Of a stretch of DNA of 64,000 nucleotides, positions 35,019 through 43,116 are shown piece after piece (positions within the stretch are counted from its first letter, which is position 1; every line of letters begins with the position of its first letter). The stretch comes from Verrucomicrobium sp. BvORR106 (GTDB lineage: Bacteria > Verrucomicrobiota > Verrucomicrobiia > Verrucomicrobiales > Verrucomicrobiaceae): positions 26,630 through 90,629 of the forward strand of contig NZ_BATR01000163.1 in NCBI RefSeq assembly GCF_000739655.1, in the 5' to 3' direction. Made by a program: the position numbers and the translations under genes. Below the pieces are notes generated by a model. The model was not told where the DNA came from and did no database searches. It saw only the letters and a list, made by a program, of their open reading frames with translations.

Positions 35019-36899
35019 ATGAACCGACGCTCCGCTGCTGAAGCCTACGAAAAAGTCCCCACCAGCATCTTTGAATCCTCATCGGCCGCAGCCGCCGCAC
35101 TGGCCAAGGAAGTGCGCGAACTGATCGAAGCCCGCAACAAGGAGGGCAAGCCCGCCATTCTGGGTCTCGCCACGGGGTCCACCCCGGTGCCCTTCTACCG
35201 CGAACTCATCCGCCTGCATCGTGAGGAAGGCCTCAGCTTCAAGAACGTCATCACCTTCAACCTGGACGAATACTACGGCCTGGGCTCCGACCACCCGGAG
35301 AGCTACTACCGCTTCATGTGTGATCAGCTCTTTGATCACATCGACATCCCGAAGGAGAACATCCACCTCCCCAGCGGCACGGTGCCCGGGGACCAGGTGT
35401 TCGAGCACTGCCGTCAGTACGAGGAAATGATCGATGCCGCCGGCGGCGTGGACTTCCAGATCCTGGGCATTGGCCGTACCGGTCACATCGGTTTCAACGA
35501 ACCAGGGTCCTCCCGCGAATCACTGACCCGCCGCATCACGCTGGACCGCATCACCCGCCAGGACGCAGCAGCGGACTTCCGCGGGGAGGAGAACGTGCCC
35601 CGCTTTGCCATCACCATGGGGGTGGGCACCATTCTGCGGGCCAAGCAGATCGTCCTGATGGCCTGGGGTGAGAACAAGGCCGGCGTGGTCGCCCGCGCTG
35701 TGGAGGGTCCGGTGACGGATGCCGTCTCCGCCTCCTTCCTGCAGGATCACGAGACAGCCCGCTTCTTCATTGATCAGGCCGCCTCACGCGAGCTGACACG
35801 TATCAAGCTGCCTTGGCTGGTGGGTCCGGTGAAGTGGTCCCCCAGCGAGACCCGCCGCGCTGTCTGCTGGCTCTCCAGCACGTACAAGCGCCCCGTGCTG
35901 AAACTCACCGATGAGGACTACAATGAGCACGGTCTCTCTGACCTCCTCAGCGAGCAGGGCCCTGCCTACCAGCTCAACATCCGCATCTTCAATCAGCTCC
36001 AGCACACCATCTCGGGTTGGCCCGGTGGCAAGCCCAATGCGGACGACACTTTCCGCCCGGAACGCGCCAAGCCTTACCCGAAGCGCGCCCTCATTTTCAG
36101 CCCGGAACCGCAGGATGCCATTGTCAGCATCGGTGGCACCATCGACCGACTCATCGAGCAGGGCCACGATGTCTGCCTGGTGAGCATGACCAGTGGCAAC
36201 CTGCGCGTGCCCGACAGCGAGGCGGACAAGTTCGCCAGCATTCTACAGGAACTCGCCATCGCCTCCTCCGATGGATGGAGCGAGCAGACGGAGTATGCCC
36301 GGCACATCTTGCGACTCCTGGAGGAGAAGGGCCCCTTTGGCGAAGACCCGCCCGCCGTCCGCCAGCTAAAGAGTCTGATCTTGCGTGGTGAGCTGCGTGA
36401 TGCCGCCCACGCCCTGGGCCTGCCGCCGGAAAAAGTGCAGTTCCTGAATCTGCCCTTCTACGAGTCTGGCCGCTATCGCCGGTTCAAGCCCACGCACGAT
36501 GACACCGCGCAAATCGTGAACCTGTTGCGCGAGTTCAAGCCCCACCAGATCTATGCCACGGGGGATGCCGCAGATCCCTCCAGCGTGGCCGCTTTGTGCT
36601 ACCGTGGTATCGAGGCTGCTCTGGCGGAACTCCAGAGCGAAGACTGGGCCGCCGCCTGCTCCATCTGGCTCTACCGCGGCAAGGAAAAGGCTCTCGAACC
36701 GTGGGAAATCGACATGGCCATGCCCATGAGCCCCAACCAGCTCGAGCGCAAAGCCCGCTCCCATACCCGGTACCAATCGCTGACCACCATCGAGAAGGAT
36801 GTGGTGCGCAGCAACCAGTCCACCGCGGAGCAGTACGACTCCCTTGGCCTCGCCAACTACGAAGCCATGGAGAGCTTCCAGCGCAGCCGTCGGGCATAG
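35019..36899 (+). CDS. Glucosamine-6-phosphate deaminase fused to degenerate PIG-L domain
   Basis: The 626-residue protein has an N-terminal NagB domain (about 20-270) with LGLATGSTPVPFY, NLDEYYGL and GIGRTGHIGFNEPGSS; His156 and Glu161 are kept while the acidic residue expected at 154 is Thr, a variation I believe occurs in fused homologues. NagB converts glucosamine-6-phosphate to fructose-6-phosphate and ammonia. The C-terminal part (about 350-620) aligns with the PIG-L/LmbE deacetylase fold, but the metal-binding block that normally reads HPDD is EPQDA (residues 363-367) and the later His is Ser (GDAADPSS, 516-522). The deacetylase activity is therefore probably lost. A perfect terminator follows. 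Confidence 0.9.
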   Translation: MNRRSAAEAYEKVPTSIFESSSAAAAALAKEVRELIEARNKEGKPAILGLATGSTPVPFYRELIRLHREEGLSFKNVITFNLDEYYGLGSDHPESYYRFMCDQLFDHIDIPKENIHLPSGTVPGDQVFEHCRQYEEMIDAAGGVDFQILGIGRTGHIGFNEPGSSRESLTRRITLDRITRQDAAADFRGEENVPRFAITMGVGTILRAKQIVLMAWGENKAGVVARAVEGPVTDAVSASFLQDHETARFFIDQAASRELTRIKLPWLVGPVKWSPSETRRAVCWLSSTYKRPVLKLTDEDYNEHGLSDLLSEQGPAYQLNIRIFNQLQHTISGWPGGKPNADDTFRPERAKPYPKRALIFSPEPQDAIVSIGGTIDRLIEQGHDVCLVSMTSGNLRVPDSEADKFASILQELAIASSDGWSEQTEYARHILRLLEEKGPFGEDPPAVRQLKSLILRGELRDAAHALGLPPEKVQFLNLPFYESGRYRRFKPTHDDTAQIVNLLREFKPHQIYATGDAADPSSVAALCYRGIEAALAELQSEDWAAACSIWLYRGKEKALEPWEIDMAMPMSPNQLERKARSHTRYQSLTTIEKDVVRSNQSTAEQYDSLGLANYEAMESFQRSRRA

Positions 36900-36924
36900 C
36901 CTCCCTTCAGTCGCGAAATTCTTC

Positions 36925-36960
36925 AGGCCTCCTGACAACCCGTTGTCAGGAGGCCTTTTT
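36925..36960 (+). terminator. Perfect 14-bp stem rho-independent terminator
   Basis: Arms AGGCCTCCTGACAA (36925-36938) and TTGTCAGGAGGCCT (36943-36956) pair fully with a 4-base CCCG loop and are followed by a T-run. It sits 26 bases after the NagB fusion gene stop and before the tandem repeat. Confidence 0.95.
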
Positions 36961-36983
36961 ATGCTACCCCGATTTGCGCCCCT

Positions 36984-37058
36984 CATTCCTCATTCCTCAT
37001 TCCTCATTCCTCATTCCTCATTCCTCATTCCTCATTCCTCATTCCTCATTCCTCATTC
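36984..37058 (+). repeat. 7-bp tandem repeat upstream of tag
   Basis: Ten full copies of CATTCCT and a partial copy run from 36984 to 37058. The array ends 15 bases before the tag start codon and follows a terminator, so it lies where the tag promoter or 5' leader should be. Confidence 0.95.
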
Positions 37059-37073
37059 ATAATTCGCCCCCCC

Positions 37074-37661
37074 ATGTCCCGCTGCCCCTGGTGCCCTCCC
37101 GACGATCCACTTTATGTGGCCTATCATGATGAAGAGTGGGGCGTCCCCACGAAGGACGGTCATCACCTGTTTGAGATGATCAACTTGGAAGGAGCCCAGG
37201 CCGGTCTGAGCTGGCGGACCGTGCTGCACAAGCGCGAGGGATACCGCCGTGTGTTTGAGGACTTTGATCCCGCGAAGCTGAGCAAGTGGACGCAGAAGCA
37301 GATCGACCACGCCTTGCTGGATGCCGGCATCGTGCGCAACAAGCTCAAAGTCGCCGCCGTCGTACGCAACGCCCGTGCTGTGATGCAACACTTCGATGGC
37401 AGCCTGGAGGCGTTTTCAGAATTTCTCTGGGATCACGTCGAAGGCAAACCCGTGCAGAATGAGTTCGAGGCATCATCCCAAGTGCCCGCCAAAACCGAGG
37501 TGAGCGACCGCTTGAGCAAAGCGTTGCAAAAGAAGGACTTCACCTTCGTGGGCTCCACCATCTGCTACGCCTTTATGCAGGCCGTGGGCATGGTGAATGA
37601 TCATCTGGTCAGCTGCCCCAGCTTCGGCAAGGCGCGGAAGGCGGCAAAGCGCAAGGCTTGA
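37074..37661 (+). CDS. tag: DNA-3-methyladenine glycosylase I
   Basis: The 195-residue protein matches Tag: CPWCPPDDPLYVAYHDEEWGVP with the Cys and His zinc ligands at the N-terminus (shortened: RCPWC and YHDEEWG), the LFEMINLEGAQAGLSW block with the catalytic-site Glu, and the zinc residues of HLVSCPSF near the C-terminus. Tag removes 3-methyladenine from alkylated DNA. The ATG at 37074 follows a run of C residues and a 7-bp tandem array, with no Shine-Dalgarno sequence. Confidence 0.94.
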   Translation: MSRCPWCPPDDPLYVAYHDEEWGVPTKDGHHLFEMINLEGAQAGLSWRTVLHKREGYRRVFEDFDPAKLSKWTQKQIDHALLDAGIVRNKLKVAAVVRNARAVMQHFDGSLEAFSEFLWDHVEGKPVQNEFEASSQVPAKTEVSDRLSKALQKKDFTFVGSTICYAFMQAVGMVNDHLVSCPSFGKARKAAKRKA

Positions 37662-37686
37662 AACGGGGCCAAACGGCGGGGCTGAT

Positions 37687-37755
37687 CTTCCTCGAAGAGG
37701 ATGGGGCCACAAGCCCAACGTTGACGAGCTTCCAGCGAGTCTACGTTGGGTAGAT
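37687..37755. repeat. Dispersed palindromic repeat, copy C
   Basis: This copy has TTCCTCGAAGAGGAT, GCCACAAGCCCAACGTTGAC (core arm) and CTACGTTGGG (right arm), but lacks the second hairpin seen in copies B and D. Confidence 0.85.
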
Positions 37756-37833
37756 GAGGGTTGAGAAATTAGTTTTGGCGGTCAGCTGAAGCTTCCATAG
37801 GCCTGGCCGCGCGATCAATGATCTGCCATCCCC

Positions 37834-37994
37834 AAGGAGCGGCGGTTTGTGCTTGCACAACCGCCGAGCGGAAACGGAGTGCTCGATCACCAAACAGCCA
37901 CCACCTTATGTGGTCTTGCCGCTGCATTTTTCCTTGGAACCACACTTCCTCCGGCGACCGTCGGCGGTTGTGCAAGCACAAACCGCCGCTCCTT
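37834..37994. repeat. Perfect 34-bp inverted repeat pair
   Basis: The left arm (37834-37867, beginning AAGGAGCGGCGG) and the right arm (37961-37994, ending CCGCCGCTCCTT) are exact reverse complements, separated by 93 bases. Each arm is itself nearly palindromic around a TTGC centre, so each could form a local hairpin as well. Confidence 0.95.
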
Positions 37995-38104
37995 GGCTCC
38001 TTTGGCGTCACCACCTTGAATCCGCGACTGGGCGCATCGGACTTTCAACCTGACGCACTCCCGCATACGCGGGAGCTCAGGTCTTCCGTCTTCTGCCTCT
38101 TCTC

Positions 38105-41035
38105 CTACTTCTGCGCAGCCGCCACGCCTTCCTTCAAGCTCAACATGAAGGCCAGCACATCCGCCAGCTCCTGAGGTTTCAGGATCAACCCCATGGGGGG
38201 CATCGGAGAGATCGGTGTGGCTGTATAGCTCTCGGCCAGTTTCGCATTGGGTTCGAGGAGACTTTGTTGGATGTAGGCCTCGTCCTTGTGGCTGGCAATG
38301 CCATCCAGGGCCGGGCCCACCGCACTACCCTTGCCGCCGAGCATGTGACAGTTCACGCAAGCCGCCACGGGGTGGGTCCAGAAGATTTTTTCTCCCCGCT
38401 TCACGTCTCCCGCCAGCGGGGCATCCCCCGCATTTCCACTAGGCAGCACCTCACACAGGCTTACGTCATCAAAGATCGCGTCGCCCTTGGCCACATGCAG
38501 GATGTTGATGCTCAGGCGCGTGAGCTCCTTGGAATTGAACACCACCTCCACCTCACTCCAGTTGAAGTTCCGCAGTACCTTGTCGGTCTCCACCGGGGTG
38601 CCATGGGCGTTCAGACTGGCTTTGCCCTTGAAGGCATGCGTTTTGATCCATCCGGCGAGGCGGTATTCCGTATTCGGCTTCACTGCCACGTCCGTAAACA
38701 GACTCGTATCGGCATTGGAACGGGTGATGCAACGGACGCCGTTGCTGCCGGAGTGGGGGTTGCCCTCACCGGTCACCACCTTCCACTCCGCCCCTTGATT
38801 GCCTGGAGAACGGTCAGAGCCGTAGTCACGGCGGGTCCAGCCCTCGGGCAGACCGTTGGCGGCCAGTACCTCGAACCCAGGATTCGGCAACAGATTCGGG
38901 CCCAGCTTGTAGGCCTGCACGCCGTGCTTCTTCTCCAGGGCCCGGTTCATCTCGCGCAGCCATTCGTCGTTCTTCACCGCAGTATCTGAAGCCAGGCTCA
39001 CCACCAGGGTCTTGATCTCCGGTGAGGTGGGGAACTCGCCCAACTTCACCAATGCTGCCAGCCGGGTGGTCAGGTCTGGATCACTCACTACGCCAGCCCC
39101 AAAGTAGAGAGTCTGGCTCTTCACATCGGTTCCGAGCGCACGAATGGCGTTGCGGCGCAGTTCAGGTGCTTTTGCCAGCAGAGCGGCGCGATGCGTAGCC
39201 TCATCCAACTGACCAAGACCCTGAAGAGCCCAGAGAGCGTGGATGGCTCCTACGGCCCCATCGTTGCCCAGCACCTTCTGCTTCAGGGCAGGCACGGCAT
39301 CGATCATCTTGCCCTCCACAAGGCGCTGCTGGGCGTGCAGGCGGGTGTACTGGACATCGTCATCCAGGAGAGTGACGAGATCTGCCATGCTGGCCCCGCG
39401 ATATTGCGCCGGCTTCCGGGCCGGAGCGTCAGCCGCCACGATGCGGTAAATGCGGCCGCGCTCATGATCGCGCAGGTCATTCACATGAGCCCCACCAGGA
39501 CCGGTGCTGGCCTTGTAGCCGCCGCGCTCCTCGCTGGGCGTGGGATTGTGCTGGATGATGAAGTTCTGCCAGTCGGCAAACCAGACCGCGCCATCCGGCC
39601 CCACCTCAGCAAAGACGGGCGACATCCACTCGTCCGTGCTGGCCATGAGGTTGTAGGCATCCTTCGCCGCAAAGCCAGCGCCTTCTGGCACCACTTTCAT
39701 CAAGGAGATGATTTTCAGCGTCGGCTCGCACACCATGGCGCAGCCCTGGAATCGGGAGGGCAGGCTCTTGGAATAGAGGAAACTCGAACCCGCCGCGGAG
39801 GTGTACCCGCCAAACACGTCCACCTGGCGGAAGTTCGGCGTGATGGTGTGGGCCTTCTCCACGAGGTTGATCTTCTTGGCCGTCATGGTGCGCAGGCCGT
39901 CCGGCACCACGGTTCTAGGAATGCCTCCGTAGAAGAGTGGCGCACCGTTGGCCGTGCCGCCAAACTGGTCGCCCGCTGCATTGTAGCTGTGGCCCCAAGT
40001 GTTGTTGGTGAACTGGTGCAGGAATTCCAGAGCTGATCCGTCCGGCTTAAAGCGGTAGGTGCCCTGGGTGAACTCAATCTCCTTGCCTGCCACGGTGCCC
40101 TTGAATGCCGAATACCCCACGGCACCGTACAGCCAGTTGTCGTAGCCATAGTGCAGGTTGCTCGCCTGGGCGTGGGTGTCACCGATGCCCCAGCCGGTGA
40201 GGATCTCCTCACGCACGTCCGCCTTGTCATCCCCGTTGGTGTCCTTCAGGAACAGGAAGCGCGGCGGCTGGGAGACGATGATGCCGCCGTTGGCAAACAC
40301 GATCGCCGTAGGGATGTTCAGCTTGTCGGCGAAGACAGTGAACTTGTCCGCCCGACCGTCGCCGTCCGTGTCCTCGCAGATTCGGATCGTGTCATTTCCC
40401 CGACCTTCCGGATTCACCCCGTGCGGATAGTCGCTCGTCTCTGCGACCCAACAGCGGCCACGGTCATCCCAAGCCATGGCGATCGGCTTGCGGATGTCCG
40501 GCTCGGCGGCAAAGAGCTGCAGCTTCAGGTCAGCGGCAACCTGGGTGCGCTCCATGCTTCCTTTCACGTTGAAGGGCCGCTGGAAGGTCAGGGGCTCGGG
40601 ACGCTTCTCGTAGTTGGCCACATTGGCGTTCTTCTCCCGAATCTCAGGCTCACGCTGGGCCAGGAAGGCCTGCCAGTCTTTCTCCAGGCCGAGTTCACGG
40701 GCGGCAGCAACCACCTTCTCACGAATCTGCGCAGGCGTTTCCGCCCCGCTGAGAGCGATGGGGCCTTTCGCCGGCAAGGCGGTGACGTCAGCACCTGCCC
40801 CAGAGACGACGGCGATCTGGTAATGAGCCGCCAGCTCGGGCGTCAGGTCCTTGCCAGCCACATAGTCGAAGTAGATGGCGTCCCGGCCCAACTCGGCCAT
40901 AGCAGGATGAAGCGGGCCCAACTGTGACTGCTCGGTGCCGCTGGCATCGTAGTAGAGCACGCGCAAGGGTCCGCTCGCCGCCAGAATCGGAGCGGCGCAG
41001 GCAAGGCTGAACAAGGAAGCGAGGAAGCGTTTCAT
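38105..41035 (-). CDS. PVC-type cytochrome c/beta-propeller protein with truncated ThuA region
   Basis: This 976-residue secreted protein has a signal peptide (about 1-22), a short ThuA-like remnant (about 25-100) and a beta-propeller dehydrogenase-like domain with calcium repeats (DTDGDGRADKF and DTNGDDKADV). A HEAT-like helical region, a galactose-binding-like domain (about 700-880) and a C-terminal cytochrome c domain with CVNCH complete it. Proteins of this plan are very common in Planctomycetes and Verrucomicrobia and are thought to oxidise sugars or related compounds in the periplasm. Here the ThuA part is much shorter than a full ThuA domain. The gene is divergent from a PAS-AraC regulator. 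Confidence 0.85.
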   Translation of the reverse strand: MKRFLASLFSLACAAPILAASGPLRVLYYDASGTEQSQLGPLHPAMAELGRDAIYFDYVAGKDLTPELAAHYQIAVVSGAGADVTALPAKGPIALSGAETPAQIREKVVAAARELGLEKDWQAFLAQREPEIREKNANVANYEKRPEPLTFQRPFNVKGSMERTQVAADLKLQLFAAEPDIRKPIAMAWDDRGRCWVAETSDYPHGVNPEGRGNDTIRICEDTDGDGRADKFTVFADKLNIPTAIVFANGGIIVSQPPRFLFLKDTNGDDKADVREEILTGWGIGDTHAQASNLHYGYDNWLYGAVGYSAFKGTVAGKEIEFTQGTYRFKPDGSALEFLHQFTNNTWGHSYNAAGDQFGGTANGAPLFYGGIPRTVVPDGLRTMTAKKINLVEKAHTITPNFRQVDVFGGYTSAAGSSFLYSKSLPSRFQGCAMVCEPTLKIISLMKVVPEGAGFAAKDAYNLMASTDEWMSPVFAEVGPDGAVWFADWQNFIIQHNPTPSEERGGYKASTGPGGAHVNDLRDHERGRIYRIVAADAPARKPAQYRGASMADLVTLLDDDVQYTRLHAQQRLVEGKMIDAVPALKQKVLGNDGAVGAIHALWALQGLGQLDEATHRAALLAKAPELRRNAIRALGTDVKSQTLYFGAGVVSDPDLTTRLAALVKLGEFPTSPEIKTLVVSLASDTAVKNDEWLREMNRALEKKHGVQAYKLGPNLLPNPGFEVLAANGLPEGWTRRDYGSDRSPGNQGAEWKVVTGEGNPHSGSNGVRCITRSNADTSLFTDVAVKPNTEYRLAGWIKTHAFKGKASLNAHGTPVETDKVLRNFNWSEVEVVFNSKELTRLSINILHVAKGDAIFDDVSLCEVLPSGNAGDAPLAGDVKRGEKIFWTHPVAACVNCHMLGGKGSAVGPALDGIASHKDEAYIQQSLLEPNAKLAESYTATPISPMPPMGLILKPQELADVLAFMLSLKEGVAAAQK

Positions 41036-41158
41036 GGTTTCGTGGGCACGATGATTTCGCCACAAACAACGCCATTCTGCGATTCCTTTGTGCTGACATG
41101 TTTTATGGGGAATCAGACAGCACCTCGCGCAGACGCCTCATACCAAAAAGGGTTAAAT

Positions 41159-41206
41159 CGGACCCGATCGTCCGTTTTCAAGGAATTGTTTTTGGACCAA
41201 ACGGTC
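41159..41206. promoter_or_regulatory. Two short dyads in divergent promoter region
   Basis: CGGAC...GTCCG (41159-41174) and GACC...GGTC (41195-41206) are dyad motifs within the 218-base gap between the divergent cytochrome and PAS-AraC genes. They are candidate regulator sites but have not been shown to match any known operator. Confidence 0.3.
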
Positions 41207-41253
41207 TGTAGATGAGGCTTTTACTCCCCCTGCAAGTGTGCTAAATCAGACAC

Positions 41254-42039
41254 GTGGGCTTACACCATCCAACACCGCAAACTCAGGAAGAACTGCTCGC
41301 CACCCGGGATCAGTTCATGCGGCAGATCTCGCCAGACTCCGCCTTCCACCGGCTGTTTGACCACATGCCGGAAGTATCTTTTTTCGCCAAAGACAGCGAT
41401 TTCCGGTTCATCGCCGCGAGCCGTCGGTTCTATGAGCGCTTTGGTTTTACCGAGGAAAAGCAGATCATCGGTCGCAATGATTTCGACATCTTTCCCACGC
41501 GGCTGGCAGAGAACTTCCGCAAGGATGATGAAGTGGTGCTCTCCACCGGCCAGCCCAAGCTCAATATCATGGAGCTGTTCTTCACCCAGCAGGGCATCCC
41601 GGACTGGTTTGTGACCAACAAGCTTCCTATCTTCAATCGGGACGGCCAGCCCATCGGCATCATGGGCTCTGTGCAGAGCTATGAAGGGCGCAAGCAGGTG
41701 ATGCAGCCTTATCTGCAGCTCGACAAGGCGGTGAACTACATCCGCCAGCACTTCCGCACGGGCGTGACCATCAGCGAACTGGCCGAGCTCGTCCACCTCT
41801 CCCCGCGCCAGCTGCATCGCAAGTTCGTGGAAACTTTCGGCAGCAGCCCGCAAGCCTTCATCATGAAGCTGCGCATCCAGGCCGCGTGCGAGGCACTCCA
41901 ACATGAGGACCGCCAGATCAGCGAGGTGGCCATGGAAATGGGCTTCTGCGACCAGAGCTCCTTCACCCAGCAGTTTCAAAAACACGTGGGCCTCACGCCC
42001 ATGCGATATCAGCGGCAGTTCCGTTTGCGGGCTGGCTAG
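41254..42039 (+). CDS. PAS-domain AraC-family transcription regulator
   Basis: The 261-residue protein has a PAS-type sensor domain (about 20-140), with FFAKDSDFRFIAASRRFYER and GRNDFDIFP, and a C-terminal AraC-type double helix-turn-helix (about 155-258) with ISELAELVHLSPRQLHRKF and ISEVAMEMGFCDQSSF. PAS domains bind ligands, haem or flavin and detect redox or small molecules. It starts with GTG at 41254 (the nearest ATG is 63 bases later) and is divergent from the PVC cytochrome gene, so it probably regulates it. Confidence 0.85.
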   Translation: MGLHHPTPQTQEELLATRDQFMRQISPDSAFHRLFDHMPEVSFFAKDSDFRFIAASRRFYERFGFTEEKQIIGRNDFDIFPTRLAENFRKDDEVVLSTGQPKLNIMELFFTQQGIPDWFVTNKLPIFNRDGQPIGIMGSVQSYEGRKQVMQPYLQLDKAVNYIRQHFRTGVTISELAELVHLSPRQLHRKFVETFGSSPQAFIMKLRIQAACEALQHEDRQISEVAMEMGFCDQSSFTQQFQKHVGLTPMRYQRQFRLRAG

Positions 42040-42054
42040 CGGGGGCCTTGGCGA

Positions 42055-42091
42055 GACAGGATTAACAAGATTCCGGAAGGATTGACAAGAT
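42055..42091. repeat. GACAGGATTAACAAGAT-type repeat, copy 1
   Basis: This 37-base element matches that at 61259-61295 at all but about five positions. The two copies lie in different intergenic regions, about 19 kb apart. Confidence 0.8.
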
Positions 42092-42218
42092 GGGACGCAG
42101 GGGTTGGTAGAAAACCGCTCTGGTAAGCAGGGTCGTTGTGAGAGCAGGCGGCTGAGGAGCACCGTCAGCCGTCACATATTCCAAGCGGCCTCGCTGCCCA
42201 TGCGCTCAGTCGAAGCTC

Positions 42219-42330
42219 TTCCTCGAAGAGGATGCGGCTACAAGCCCAACGTTGACGAGCCTCGGGCGAGTCTACGTTGGGAGTAGGTGTTGGAAGTTCT
42301 TACTCCGAAGGAGTTATGGCGGTCGGGCCG
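42219..42330. repeat. Dispersed palindromic repeat, copy D
   Basis: This copy has TTCCTCGAAGAGGATG, CCCAACGTTGACGAGC, the right arm CTACGTTGGGA and the second hairpin ACTCCGAAGGAGT. It is the most complete of the four copies seen here. Confidence 0.9.
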
Positions 42331-42420
42331 CTTGGGCCCCTCTCTCCCGCGAAACTTGGTCACCCGCGCTGGCCCCATCCGCACCAGCGCCGGTCTTTCG
42401 TCTTCTGTCTCCCTCTCGCC

Positions 42421-43017
42421 CTATGCCCCAGCCTTGTCGGCACCATGCACCTGCCCGCCATTTCCATTGCCCTTACCCTTCTCCACCCCATTCCCATGCG
42501 CAGCAGGATGACTCGTCAGCTTGTCAATCCACGCGAGAACGAGGGCCGAGATCAGGAAGGTAAAATGGATGCCGGTCTGCCAGAAAAGCTCGTGCAACGT
42601 CTTGCTGTTGGCATCGATGAAACTCTTGAGCAGGTGGATGGATGAAATGCCGATCAGGGCGGTGGCCAGCTTCACTTTCAGCACCCCCGCATTCACGTGC
42701 GAGAGCCACTCTGGCTGGTCGGGGTGCCCGTCCAGATCCAGTCGCGAGACAAAGGTCTCATACCCCCCGATGATGACCATGATGAGCAAGTTCGCGATCA
42801 TCACCACATCGATCAACCCCAACACGATGAGCATGATCTCCTGTTCCTTGATGCTGTGAGCATGCCCTACCAGATGCCAGAGCTCCTTGAGGAACACCCA
42901 GACGTACACTCCTTGGGCGAGGATCAAGCCGAGATAAAGCGGAGCCTGCAGCCAGCGACTCAGGAAAATCAGGCTGCTGAGGGTGGTGCGGAATCCGTTG
43001 CCGTATTGGGGGGTCAT
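42421..43017 (-). CDS. UPF0114 (YqhA-type) membrane protein
   Basis: The 198-residue protein matches the YqhA/UPF0114 family, with SLIFLSRWLQAPLYLGLI at the N-terminus and VMIANLLIMVIIGGYETFVS, GVLKVKLATALIGISSIHLLK and HFTFLISALVLAWID in order. It has four hydrophobic helices and a charged, His/Asn-rich tail. The family function is not known. It is a convergent neighbour of the PAS-AraC gene region, 381 bases away. Confidence 0.88.
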   Translation of the reverse strand: MTPQYGNGFRTTLSSLIFLSRWLQAPLYLGLILAQGVYVWVFLKELWHLVGHAHSIKEQEIMLIVLGLIDVVMIANLLIMVIIGGYETFVSRLDLDGHPDQPEWLSHVNAGVLKVKLATALIGISSIHLLKSFIDANSKTLHELFWQTGIHFTFLISALVLAWIDKLTSHPAAHGNGVEKGKGNGNGGQVHGADKAGA

Positions 43018-43116
43018 GCGGGGGAGATGTAGAGCAAGAGTCGTGGGCTCGTCAACCGCGCAGCCAGCAACGTGACAACCTGCCCTGCGTCCCAGGAAGC
43101 TCGCCTATCTGGCAGC

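Larger units (their letters stand above)
37662..38104. other. Intergenic region with repeat copy C and an inverted repeat pair
   Basis: This 443-base interval has no convincing gene. It contains dispersed repeat copy C (37687-37755) and a pair of identical inverted 34-base elements (37834-37867 and 37961-37994). Confidence 0.65.
42040..42420. other. Intergenic region with two dispersed repeats
   Basis: No gene is convincing in this 381-base interval. It holds a GACAGGATTAACAAGATT-type repeat (42055-42091) and dispersed palindromic repeat copy D (42219-42330). Confidence 0.6.

Noticed and set aside
36984..37058. CRISPR array
   Set aside because: The unit is 7 bp with no spacers, so it is a simple tandem repeat.
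37769..38174. Short frames across the 34-bp inverted repeat region
   Set aside because: They depend on the repeat arms and have no signal peptide, domain or start context.
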